Assembly: GCA_025526995.1 (NCBI GenBank)
Contig: JAHLKG010000003.1
Coordinates: 1,550,001 to 1,614,000, forward strand
Length of the DNA stretch: 64,000 nt
Source: Powellomyces hirtus
Lineage: Eukaryota; Chytridiomycota; Chytridiomycetes; Spizellomycetales; Powellomycetaceae
Direction of reading: 5' to 3'
How positions within the stretch are numbered: position 1 is the first letter of the stretch; each line of letters starts with the position of its first letter. The notes beneath the pieces were generated by a model that was not told where the DNA came from, did not search any database, and worked only from the letters and a program-made list of their open reading frames with translations. The translations under genes were made by a program, and so were the position numbers. Shown piece by piece: positions 9,669 through 19,620 of this stretch.

Positions 9669-12600
9669 TGTAACGTCAAAGGAAGCTTTGATGGTTGGTA
9701 GTAATAAATAGTGTGTATTATTGTGTGTTGTAAGGTAACGAGCGGAGAAGGGCAACCAGCGGTTGACAGCTTTATATAATGCGTGTCAGGGTGGCGCAAA
9801 GTAATTTATCCGCGAGGCGCTTTATTGCCTATGAGTCAGGAGTCATGTGTATCACCAATGAACGGGTGGCCAGCCCGAACAAAGGATCGCGTATAACGTA
9901 ATCAGAAAGTCACGAAGAAGTATAAGAATATGAGGTTTTCCCGACACCTCCCTCAGACCCTGAGGAAGCATCGTAGATGACTGTGAAGGGGATGAATAGA
10001 AAGGAAGAGCTCATGTTCATTTTAGACTGTTGATGCAGTGCTCAGTTCTTGCGTTGGCGCGCGATGTTTGTATATGCAACAGAGGCGTCCCTCGTGTCGA
10101 AGTATTTGTGTGTATGTGTAGGTCGGTTCTTGCGTCACCGCGCATGTGATTATAGACCGGTTTTTGCGTTGCCGCGTGTGATGTGAGGAGACGAGGCGAA
10201 GCCAATCCGTCTTTGTTGAGTAGTGATGAGATCTATCTTTTCTTCGTACGTGGCTGAATTGCCAAAGAGTGAGGATGGGCTGTTCGCCATTGTTGGTATG
10301 CAGGTGTTTGTCGGAGTTCAGACTCAGGTTCCCATGTAGGGTCTGCCCATCCTGCCCATTTGACCAAGAGATTTTGCTTATGGCGCCGTTCATCGAGAAT
10401 GTCTTTGACAACCCATTCTTGTTCTCTACGAACTTCGACTGGTTCGGGTGGTTGTTGGACTTTGCGTTGTGGTTATTGGTCTATTGCGTGAGGGCGTAGG
10501 ATATCAACGTGGAAGACAGGCCAAATGCCACTAATCTTTGAAGGCGAGAGGTCGAGTTTGTAGGTATCTGGATGATCACCTTTGGCAATGACTTTGTAGG
10601 GTCCAATCCATATAGTAGAGAATCGAGGGCCTCTTCTTACGTCAACCTCGAGGTCTATACCTTTGCGATTGAGGTCAACGAGATCTCCGATATTGTATGC
10701 GATAGGAGTGCGGCCTTTGTCATGTTGTTGGGCATATTCATCTTGTGCTCGACGTAGATTTTCGCGTACGATTCGGGCTATCTCTTCTTGTCCCTTATGG
10801 TATCTTTCGAGCTTGGCCTTATCAACTCCACGTAAACGAAGTTCTTGTCCTTCTAGGAGTGGATTCCATCCAGGTAAGATGACTGTGCGGCCAAGGTCTA
10901 CTTTGAATGGTGTCAGGCCTTCATATTCGCTTCTAGGGGCAGTGTTGAAGGCAAACTCAACAAGCGGGAGTAGCTTCTTCCAATTGCTCTTATCGTAGTT
11001 GAGATACTGCTTAAGGATTCTCTTCAGTGTTTGAATGGCTCGTTCAACTTTCCCATCAGTTTGCTGATGTCGAGCCATGGCGAATTCATGTTTAACGCTG
11101 AGTAAGATATCGAAAGCGAGGAAAAAATCTGAAAGTGCTCAAGGTTCGCGGTCCGTAACAAAGACTTTTGGAGTCCCAACATATGTCCATACTTGATCCA
11201 GAAAAACGGCAGCAAGTTCTTTACCGCCAATGTTTTTATCGGCAGCTGAAAGAATAGCACGTCCTGATAGATAATCGATACAGGCAAGACACGCTCCATC
11301 TCCGATGTAGAAGATATCGAATCCAATGGTATGCCATCTTCCCAACGGTACAGGAAGTGGTCATAGAAATCCGTAACGGCGATGACCAGGTTTGAATTGT
11401 CGGCAGGATTTACAGGTTCCGACGTACTTCATGACATATTGTCTAACATTGGGCCAATAATAATCAACAAGAATTCGGGCAAGAGTTTTTTTGGCGCCGA
11501 GATGTCCTCCAGTAGCTAAATCATTGTGGAATTGCGGCAGTACTTTTGGACGTAAACTTTCAGGTACATAGAGGCGTCCTTCATGTCAAGCGATTCCATC
11601 TTGGAAAGTGTACCATCGTTCTCTTGCGGTCTTTTCGTGATCGGGTTTCTGACAGATCTCTTCAAGGTATTCAGAATAGGGACCCGTAGCTAAAGCTTGT
11701 TTCCATTCTTTGATAGAATATGTTGGCATCGTGCGAAGATCTACCGTTGTGCCGACTATAGTAGGAATGCCATCCATCATGTTGTTGATCTGAGTATGCA
11801 TATCGATGCGTCTTTGACATTCGACACAACGTGGAGCGTAAAAAGCACTTTGGAAGAGTATGTCTGCAATATGATTCCACCTCCCTGGAATGTACTGAAT
11901 CTTGAAATCGTATTCTTGTAGGATTTCGACCCATCGAGCTTGTCTTTGACTAAGGTGAGGTTGTGTTTGAATAAATTCTAAGCCCTTGTGATCGCTGAAG
12001 CACCAAAACGGTCGTCCAACTAGGTATGGTCTATTGGCTACAAGCATCTTGACTAATGCGAGTAATTCTTGTTCGTGTGTCGGATACCGAGTCTCAGCGC
12101 CCTTTATCTTGCGAGAATAAAGAACGACAGGTCGAAGGCAAGGTAATTGTTTCCATTCGTCAACAAGACGAGGAAGATTGGTTGGTATCCCCTCGTCGTC
12201 ATATGGTTGCCTGATCCATCCAGCAATGGCGTAGCCAGACGAATCTGTATAGACGTAGATAGGTTTGCTTTCATTGATAGTTGCTAAAGCTGGCGCGTTA
12301 ATGAGTGCTTCCTTCAGTTTCTGGAATGCTTGTTCTTGATCGGCTTCCCATTTGAACTTGACTTTCGCCGATTGAATGTTGGATAATGGGAGAGCAATGT
12401 TCGAATAATCTTTGACAAAATCGAGGAAGTAGTTGGCGAGACCAAGGAATGATTGAACTCCTTTTGTAGATGTGGGTTTAGGCCAGTCCTTGATCACTTG
12501 GATCTTCGAAGGGGCAAGGCGAATTCCATTTCGGCCCAAGACGTGTCCACACCATTCAACTTCGGGCACGGCCCAGACACATTTGGAAGGTTTGACGTAA

Positions 12601-13003
12601 AGTTGATGTTCTTCGAGTTTCTTGAGGACTAAGTCTACATGTTTCTGATGTTCCTCCAATGTCTTTGAGAAAATGAGGATATTGTCGAGGTATGAGTTAA
12701 CGAAGTCGTCGTAATCTTTGTGGAAAATTTTGTTCATTAATCGTTGGAATGCGGCAGGAGCATTGGTTAAGCTGAAAGGCATGACGAGGTATTCAAAATG
12801 ACCAAATCTTGTATGTATGGCGGTCTTTTCCCGATCTTGTTTTCGGATGAGCAAACAATGATAGGCTTCCTTGATATCAATGAGACTGAAGTATTCGCAT
12901 CCTTGAATTCGGTCACGCATTTCGCGGATGTTCGGAAGAGATGTTCGATCTTTCTTTGTGACGGAGTTGAGACCTCGATAGTCCCAACAAATACGTAGTC
13001 CTC
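9669..13003 (-). mobile_element. Element Z: Ty3/chromovirus, reverse, truncated within RT
   Basis: Element Z comprises a 3' LTR (9669-9946), purine tract, chromodomain, integrase, RNase H and most of the reverse transcriptase, all on the minus strand. It stops dead at 13003, where the LTR of a different element begins. Protease, gag and 5' LTR are missing. It is the same family as the two 1488-bp units but diverged from them by scattered changes, including a collapsed minisatellite. Confidence 0.9.
10233..13003 (-). pseudogene. Element Z pol: RT, RNase H, integrase, chromodomain (several stops)
   Basis: Read from 13003 downward, the first readable RT motif is LRICWDYRGLNSVTKKDRT. Then come YFSLIDIKEAYH, LVMPFSLTNAPAAFQRLMN and the catalytic box SYLDNILIFSK. 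There the usual Y-x-D-D has become YLDN, losing the second aspartate. RNase H follows (VYTDSSGYAIAG). The frame ends in a TGA at 11586. Beyond it, the integrase zinc region GGHLGAKKTLARILVDYYWP...CKSC and the core are readable with a further break near 11145. Another stop lies between integrase and chromodomain (about 10473). The element is inactive. Confidence 0.9.
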
Positions 13004-13278
13004 TGTAATAATACTAGATCCGTTGCCAGAGTCTAGTCTTCTATTCAGGAATTCCCTATGTCTAACTCTACTGTAAGATCTCTAAGTCTTGAATACGCCC
13101 TCGTCGGAGTATTCCTACTTTTCTTCTGGACCGCGGGGCGGTCCCGGTCACGTGATGGTCATCCGTGGCCATCCCTGAGGTCTAGTACCCTTCAGGATAC
13201 TGACGCTAGCATCCATCTCGTGTGGGGCCCTTCCCGACGCGTATCTAGGCTTAGGCTGGCGAGCCACGCCTCATTACA
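13004..13278 (-). repeat. Element V 3' LTR
   Basis: The 275-bp copy has intact TGTAAT...ATTACA ends in element orientation and adjoins the purine tract (plus strand CCCCCCTT at 13278-13286). It contains GGTCACGTGAT near 13146-13156. Its left neighbour is the truncated RT of element Z. Confidence 0.9.
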
Positions 13279-13583
13279 CCCCCCTTAGATTCACGACTAT
13301 CTCTTAGGCTCGAATCTCTTCAGCAAGGCAAAGCTTGCCTAAGCCGGGCGGCGGCGGGTTAACGGATGCTGACGTGGTTGTGGAAAGATGAGGCTGGTGA
13401 GGTGGCCCTGGCGCAGGTCGCGTCGCGGTAGTCTCCGATGGGTAGTCTCCACCCTTCGTGGTGCGCAAAGTCATTGGAAAGTCTATTTCTCTCTTCGCAG
13501 GGGCCCTAGATGAATCATGAGTAGCTTCCTCCATGCGGATTTCGATAAGTAACATCTGCTGCGCTCCGTAAGGGATGAAACAC

Positions 13584-13784
13584 TGTTAGCACGTACAGAC
13601 TCTGTCATCGAGTCACAACTGCGCCATTGCAGGGCGTATTACACGATCACGTGAACCCACGTGATCAACTCCGATATAAGTAGTTTTCCTTCCATACTTA
13701 ATATATCGGTGGGACTTTTCTCTTGTTCTCCAATAGAGCGGGATTAAGTTACTTCGTTGTTCTGCTCAGTCAACTACCCTAAAG
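13584..13784. other. Foreign LTR-like fragment at the pol deletion of element V
   Basis: Element V reading frames stop near 13774-13785, and this roughly 200-bp stretch follows. It holds a perfect inverted repeat, GATCACGTG-AACC-CACGTGATC (about 13645-13666), then a TATA-like GATATAAGTAG and a pyrimidine-rich stretch. That layout resembles an LTR promoter. I cannot find matching LTR ends, so it may be a truncated solo LTR or element V's own pre-LTR region. Confidence 0.4.
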
Positions 13785-14160
13785 CTTCCTCAACGTATTT
13801 CTCTAGGGTCGGTCGGAGTGGATGGTCGGCCGCCAGCGCCTCTAGCGGGTCCTCTTGATCTGCCGCCTTGGCTTCGGCGTTGGTGTGGCGTCGCTCCTCC
13901 AAGATCGCCCTCTTCTTGGCGTCGACTGTCCGTACGAATTGAGCCTCTATGACTGGAATCGCATCTACGATGTGTACCTCGAAGACTCCAGTGATCTCGC
14001 CCTTCTTCATCAAGCGTTTCCATTGCTTGGTCGTGTAGATTCCCTCTGCATTGAGTGCTGGCTTCGCCGGCTGGAATCTGCGGGGTTGTATCTCTCGTGG
14101 GGAGAGCAGGCGGGCGGCGCACGCAGACGGTGCCTCCCAAGGGCGATTAGTCGATTTGGC

Positions 14161-14634
14161 TCAAAGGCTGAGGGTCTGGCCGTCGTGGTAAAACGTCATT
14201 GTTGGGAAGCCTTCTTGATCGAAAAGCCCTCGGACGTTCAATCCCAATATGAACGGCAAGCCGAGTATGACATCGACCCTGATCGGTGCGACCACAAACG
14301 GTACGGTGTCTTCCTGGTAGGTAATCTTCTCCTTGGTGAACACCGAGAGGTCCCCACAGGTCATCTTTGTTGCACCATAGTTACCCGCTCTATCGCCCCA
14401 TCGGACCTCCAGCGGAGTTGGAGAGGTGTAGGTCCGGAGGCCGTGCTTGACTGCCCAAGTGTCGCTGATGATCAGGGTGTTACACCCGGTATCAATTAGG
14501 ATGCGGACAAAGTGCCCTTGTATCTTCCCATGAACCACAAATGTCTTCCTGTAGATGCGGGGTTCCGGCCTGTCCGTGGGGATCTTGTCTTGCATCCGGG
14601 GTTGGGGTACTGAGACGGTGCAAACGTTCAGCAC
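14161..14634 (-). pseudogene. Element V aspartic protease
   Basis: The 157-codon reverse frame contains ILIDTGCNTLIISDTWAVKH, the D-T-G active-site signature of a retropepsin, and a later VDVILGLPFI block typical of Ty3 proteases. Once part of Gag-Pol, it would cleave the polyprotein. The next open stretch (13774-14140) is a spacer with no RT motif, so pol ends here. Confidence 0.85.
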
Positions 14635-14640
14635 CCGGGG

Positions 14641-14900
14641 CGAAAATCTGAGCTGTTGACTGAGCCCCCGTCGCTCACCGCGTCGTCCCCGGGCTCTTCA
14701 GTGATCTCTACAGGGGCACGTTCTATGCTCACTGGTCTTACCTTTACCTGCTGAGCACCCATGGGCATAGTGCCCCTTGCCTCCGCAGTTGAAACATTCG
14801 TTGCATTCACGACATTCGTTATAGGTGATGCGCTCGCGGTCTGAGATCCCTTGGTGGTTGTCCGTACCGCACGTGGGACGACCTGAGCCATAGGGGGTGT
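14641..14900 (-). pseudogene. Element V nucleocapsid zinc knuckle (other frame)
   Basis: In the frame beside the 14628-14891 open frame, the minus strand reads CRECNECFNCGGKGHYAHGC. This is a C-x2-C-x4-H-x4-C zinc knuckle that binds RNA in retroelement nucleocapsids. It lies between gag and protease but in a different frame from each annotated piece. Frameshifts, natural or decayed, must therefore separate them. Confidence 0.8.
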
Positions 14901-14913
14901 GACGTCCCCTTTC

Positions 14914-15834
14914 TCATGCTTGATAGTTCCCTCGATGTACCTGAGCCGGCTGGACTGCAGCGTACTGACGTCTCCTTCCGTCAGGGGTTACCCGCACGAC
15001 ATTGTCCGCATAGCCTCGAATCCTGTAGCATAACAGGGCTTCGTTTTGTAGCTCGGTGATCGGAATCTCGACGCTGTTGTTCCTCATGATTGCGGCATAG
15101 CAGCGGTCTCGAATGCGCTGGCCGACGTGGTTGGTCGAGAATCCCGTCAAGAAATAGTCACGCTCTTGCCTTGGGGTAAACCGCTCCTTGTCGTTGAGCG
15201 TCGCGATCTGGGCCCGAAGGGTATTGAACTTGGCGATATACTCCGATATGCTATTAGTGAAAACCAGCCGCTTCATCTTTGCTTCTGCGGTGTTTCGTAA
15301 GTTGGCGGGGTAGAAGCGGATGCAGAGGATCCTCGTGAATTCTTCCAATGTCGTGGGCTGGTCGCCGGCATCTCTGAGCATTTGCCACCATTCGTCGGCA
15401 GATTCCTTGAGGTACCCCGAGATGTGGTCGACGTCCCGGTGGTCCATCCTGAAGTCGGTTGTCTCAAGATAGCGCATGTGGACCTTCAAGAACTCATCGA
15501 CCTTTGACACCATTTCTTCACTGTTCCCTTTCCCGTCGAAGTGTGTCAGCTGCTTGCGAAGGTTCTCGCGGCATTCCTTCTCGGGTTGCATTCGTGCGCG
15601 GTTTTCTTCCGCCAGGATGATGTCGACGTGCGGTGTTGCAACCGCTGATTGGACTGGAGTCGGAATCCTTGAGAGAAGGGCTTCGAGGCGGGCCTCTCCC
15701 ATTGCGATCTGTTCCTGCAGTAGACGTTGGGTCTCCGCCAATTGTGCAGCCAACATTGCAACGGGGTTGTCGGTCGGTGTGTCGACTTCAGGTTCTCCTA
15801 CTGCCATTGGGCTGTTCCTGGTGCTACGTGCCAT
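14914..15834 (-). CDS. Element V Gag (Ty3-type capsid)
   Basis: An open reverse frame of 306 codons starts MARSTRNSPMAVGEPEVDTP about 30 bp inside the primer site. A coiled N-terminal region (LAAQLAETQRLLQEQIA) comes first. The capsid core follows with THFDGKGNSEEM, DHISGYLKESADEWWQML and FTRILCIRFYPANLRNTAEAK, matching the retrotrans_gag family. The frame itself is uninterrupted, but the element lacks the enzymes to move. Confidence 0.85.
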   Translation of the reverse strand: MARSTRNSPMAVGEPEVDTPTDNPVAMLAAQLAETQRLLQEQIAMGEARLEALLSRIPTPVQSAVATPHVDIILAEENRARMQPEKECRENLRKQLTHFDGKGNSEEMVSKVDEFLKVHMRYLETTDFRMDHRDVDHISGYLKESADEWWQMLRDAGDQPTTLEEFTRILCIRFYPANLRNTAEAKMKRLVFTNSISEYIAKFNTLRAQIATLNDKERFTPRQERDYFLTGFSTNHVGQRIRDRCYAAIMRNNSVEIPITELQNEALLCYRIRGYADNVVRVTPDGRRRQYAAVQPAQVHRGNYQA

Positions 15835-15862
15835 TGCTGTCGTCTACGGGGTGGTGCTACCA

Positions 15863-16137
15863 TATAATAATACTAGGTCCGTTCCCAGAGTCTAGTCTTC
15901 TATTCAGGAATTCCCTATGTCTAATTCTACTGTAAGATCTCCAAGTCCTGAATACGCCCTCGTTGGAGTATTCCTACTTTTCTTCTGGACCGCGGGGCAG
16001 TCCCGGTCACGTGATGGCCATCCGTGGCCATCCCTAAGGTCTAGTACCCTTCGGGATGCTGACGCTAGCATCCATCTCGCGCGGGGCCCTTCCCGACGCG
16101 TATCTAGGCTTAGGCTGGCGAGCCATGCCTCATTATA
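15863..16137 (-). repeat. Element V 5' LTR
   Basis: This copy is equal in length (275 bp) to the one at 13004-13278, with about 16 differences. Its outer ends have changed (TATAATAATAC and CATTATA in place of TGTAATAATAC and CATTACA). A GGTCACGTGAT box is conserved in both copies. Copia coding DNA begins at 16138 with no gap. Confidence 0.9.
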
Positions 16138-17888
16138 TAAGATTTGAAGACAAAGATAATATATGGGAACCGCCCGAAAATGTCAATCATTTGACAGTCT
16201 TCGCTGACTACATCAACGAGAAGACGGCGATCGCTCTTTCGGCTGCAAGTACCAAAGAACCCCAAACCTACAAACAAGCGCTCTCATCTGACGACGCGCC
16301 GAAGTGGACCGAGGCCATCAATGCCGAATTGAAGTCCCTTCATACCAATGAGACATGGGAAGTCATTAACCCCAAATCCTTACCGCACAATCAACGGCCA
16401 ATCCGCACTAAATGGATATTCAAGATTAAGCAAGACCTGAATGGTCAAATTCAACGATACAAGGCCTGGCTTGTAGTGAAAGGCTTCGAACAACGCTACG
16501 GTATTGACTACAATGAAACCTACGCTCCGGTTGCCAAGATAGCTACCCAACGCGTCCTTCTCGCTCTCGCCGCCAGCCTAGGCTTGAAATGCCATCAAAT
16601 GGATGTAATAACCGCATTCCTGAATGGGACTGTTACCGAGACCATCCTAATCTATGCCCCTGAAGGTTCTGGCTTTCCACCCGGGACCATCCTTCGACTC
16701 CGAAAGGCCCTTTACGGTCTGAAACAAGCCCCGCACGAATGGTACTCCCTACTCCACAAAGAACTGACCTCTTTGGGATTCAAGCGCCTGGCAAATGACA
16801 ATGCCGTCTACATCAGAACTCTACCTGAAAGTGACTCATCGCAGTACATCTCAGTCTACGTCGACGATCTCCTCATCTTTGCAAAGACCAAATCGGAAAT
16901 CCCATCAATCAAGACATCCCTGCACAACGAGTTCAACATGACAGACCTAGGCGAGGTCAACCACTACCTAGGAATGTGAGTTCGACGCGATTACTCAAGG
17001 CACGTCATCTATCTCAATCAAGAGTCATATGTAAATGACATCCTCGAGCGCTTTGGTATGCAAGATTGCAAGCCCGTCAATACTCCAATGGACCAGACCA
17101 AGCTTGAACCCTACAAAGTCGAAAATACAAAGACTTCACCAAACCCGCAAGAAGGAGAATATCGCGAAATCGTTGGTTCTCTCATGTACCTGATGATATG
17201 CACGCGTCCTGACATCGCTGTCGCGGTCAGTATGCTTTCTCGCTTCGCAAGCAACCCTTTGCCTCAACATCTGCAAGCTGCAAAGCACGTCCTTTGCTAC
17301 CTACGGGGAATATCAAACTACAGCCTCTGCATCGGCGGAAATAACGTTACCCTTCACGGCTACAGCAATGCTGATTGGGGAAACAATATCATTGATCAAT
17401 GGTCAATCACTGGCTACCTTTTCTACATCGGAAATGCGGGCCCTGTTACTTGGGCTTTGAAGCGCCAACCCACCGTTGCTCTCTCATCTACCGAAGCTGA
17501 ATACATGGCACTTTCCTTCACCACTCAAGAGACAATCTGGCTTTGCTCACTTCTGCAAGAACTCCAAATCCCCGAATATCTCGATGAAAATGCTCGACCT
17601 ACAACGATCTACGAAGACAATCAGTCATGCATCTCGTTGGCAATGAATCCCGTGCATCACGCCCGTACCAAGCACATCGACAATCGACATCACTTCATTC
17701 GTGATCACATCGACAAGGAGATTCATCTGGAGTATTTACCCACCGCTGAAATGGTCGCCGACTCACTTACGAAGCCTTTACTGGCCCCGGCATTTAAATA
17801 CCACCGCGAAAGCATGTACATTAAACACTACGACAACCCCATCACGCCAATGATAAAAGTGTCCATGACGGAGCTCCCGAATGAGTAA
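16138..17888 (+). pseudogene. Copia reverse transcriptase and RNase H
   Basis: The frame enters straight from an LTR and shows the copia RT set: TYKQALSSDDAPKWTEAIN, TKWIFKIKQDLNGQIQRYKA, YAPVAKIATQRVLLALAAS, YGLKQAPHEWY and the catalytic SVYVDDLLIFAK. A single in-frame TGA at 16977-16979 interrupts it after NHYLGM. The same frame then continues with VNTPMDQTKLEPYK and the RNase H part (WALKRQPTVALSSTEAEYMA, KHIDNRHHFIRDHI) to a stop at 17888. The catalytic residues survive, but the stop and the missing integrase inactivate it. Confidence 0.9.
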
Positions 17889-17914
17889 AATCCCATCATT
17901 GCGGATCGATTGCT

Positions 17915-17927
17915 CGGACAGGGGGTG
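17915..17927 (+). promoter_or_regulatory. Copia polypurine tract
   Basis: CGGACAGGGGGTG lies directly before the 3' LTR (TATTGGA at 17928). It is the expected site for plus-strand priming during reverse transcription. Confidence 0.75.
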
Positions 17928-18293
17928 TATTGGAATGTTGAGACTTGCGTACTCAACGTTTGGTCCTTACATTGGATCCTTACTTGGATTCTCCGACTAG
18001 AATGCGTGACCACCATACCGGTAACGCTAAGAGCTGAATTGGATAATGTGCGATCACGTGATTGGAGAAAAAGTAGATTAGAACGCTCAAAGCGATACAT
18101 TACCGATAAGACTTTAAGACATAAAATACATTCACACACATTACATCTCCGTGCATCTGACAATGCTACATCGTCAACTGCATCACAGAAGAGCTCTGTA
18201 ACCCCCTCTTACGAAGTATACTGGAGGCTGTATCGAATTCGGCCAATCCTCTGCAATTCCGATAAAGTACTGGAAGTGTCGATATCTCCAATA
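17928..18293 (+). repeat. Copia 3' LTR
   Basis: It is 366 bp long, with the same length and inverted ends as the 5' LTR. The 5-mer after it (GCCGC) matches four of five bases of the one before the 5' LTR. One of the two TCACGTG boxes of the 5' LTR is mutated here to TAATGTG. Confidence 0.93.
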
Positions 18294-18550
18294 GCCGCTG
18301 TTGCCATAGCAACGGTGTGGGCACCAGCGGAGTTTCGCTAGGGACAGGTTGGCTAAGCAGCCTGGATCCAGTGAACCGTGGAGGGCTCAGCAGATGTAAT
18401 TCAATCACGGATCAGATGGAGCGCGTGCTGGCCCTCACCAGCCGGGCCTCATTCTCGCTCGTTCCCATCTCATCGCGCTCATTCCCATCATCTCATCTCG
18501 CTCGTTCCCATCTCGACAAGCGGATCGGCCCTGGTAAGTTTCTATTTCTT

Positions 18551-19620
18551 GTATTCCACTACGGAGAGAGAACCTCTATACTGGTGTGCGCGAAGCACAT
18601 TTCTATGCAAGGCATAGTCTAACGTGAGATGGCATCCGGCTTTTGATGCCCTTGCCCCTCCGACTCCCGTGACTCCTCGTACTTTCTAGTACGAGCTGTT
18701 AGTCAGACGGATCGACGGTGTCAGTTCGCTCGCGCGTCACTCACTGGGCACAATTTAGGCAGGCAACATAGGTGGACACCTTGTTCTCTGGTTTCAGAGA
18801 AGAGATACCCTCTGCCAATGCGTGCCAGGTTCCTTTACGCTACCTTCGATGCGGCTGGCAGACCTTCTCTCTCCGAACACTTTTGAAAATTCACCTTCTT
18901 TTCTTTTCTTCGTGCTCTTTGCTTACGCGTGCTTTTATTCTTTTCTTCCTCTATTTCCCGAAAATGTATCGACGGAACTGACCTTCGATGGAGAACGGAA
19001 AAATCTCTCTTGTTCGACGTCAACGTATCGCGTAGTACGGCAGCTTTGGTGGCGGCTGAAGCCTGCCTATTCCCATCGTTGTACTCTATTACGGAGAGAG
19101 AACGTCTATACTGGGTGCGCAGTACGCAAGGCGCAGTACGCAATTCTATGCACAACGCATACTACAGTATCATGCACAAATCTACGCACAACGCATACGT
19201 TCGACTCAGAGGGGGCATCCGCCTCTTGAGGCACTTGCACCTACAAACTCCAGTGGCGCCTCGACTTTCAGTACGAGCTACTAGTCTGATACAGATCGAC
19301 GGTGTATGTTCGTGCGCTCGTGCGTTCATCCATCGGGCACACTTTTGGGCAGGCACATAGGAGGACCCCGTTTATTCTCTTTTAAGAGGATAATTACGCT
19401 CTGTCAAAGTGTGTCAGGTTCCTTCGCGACCGTCGGCTGATCAGGCGGACCATCTCTCTCTGTCCAGACGCTGTGGAACAGGCACCTTCTTTCTTGTCCT
19501 CGTGCTCTTTACTTACTCGTGCTTTATTCTTTTTCTTTCTCTATCTCCGATGTAGCGTCCTTGACGGAGAACCAATTCTGTCACGAAGAGAACCATCTTG
19601 ATCAACGTGGTATCAATATA
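18551..19620. repeat. Diverged direct duplication (about 530-590-bp spacing)
   Basis: Blocks recur in the same order: CTACGGAGAGAGAACCTCTA (near 18559) with TTACGGAGAGAGAACGTCTA (near 19089); CTCTGCCAATGCGTGCCAGG (18810) with CTCTGTCAAAGTGTGTCAGG (19400); and a CGTGCTCTTT-CTTAC-CGTGCTTT block near 18909 and 19499. Substitutions and indels are frequent, so the duplication is old. I see no conserved open frame and no LTR structure. Confidence 0.8.

Larger units (their letters stand above)
13004..16137 (-). mobile_element. Element V: Ty3-type element, reverse, lacking RT, RNase H and integrase
   Basis: LTRs of 275 bp lie at 13004-13278 (3') and 15863-16137 (5'). In element orientation they start TGTAATGAGGC, and the 3' copy ends ATTATTACA. 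The 3' LTR is preceded by a purine tract (AAGGGGGG). The 5' LTR is followed by the primer site TGGTAGCACC, the same as in element W. Gag, a zinc knuckle and protease are present, but the coding region stops before RT. By eye the LTRs differ at about 16 of 275 sites, nearly all transitions. The left flank is element Z and the right flank is copia, so there is no target duplication. Confidence 0.9.
3157..18293 (+). mobile_element. Ty1/copia LTR retrotransposon, interrupted and integrase-deleted
   Basis: Two 366-bp LTRs (3157-3522 and 17928-18293) bound the element. Each begins TATTGGA and ends TCCAATA. The flanking 5-mers GCCAC (3152-3156) and GCCGC (18294-18298) look like a target duplication with one later change. 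Left-hand coding DNA (gag, CCHC knuckle, aspartic protease, pre-integrase box) runs to about 5738. Right-hand coding DNA (RVT_2-type reverse transcriptase, RNase H) resumes at 16138. Everything from 5739 to 16137 is other retroelement DNA, and the copia integrase core is missing. By eye the LTRs differ at about 21 of 366 sites, mostly transitions, so the insertion is old. Frames are broken, so it should be inactive. Confidence 0.9.
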
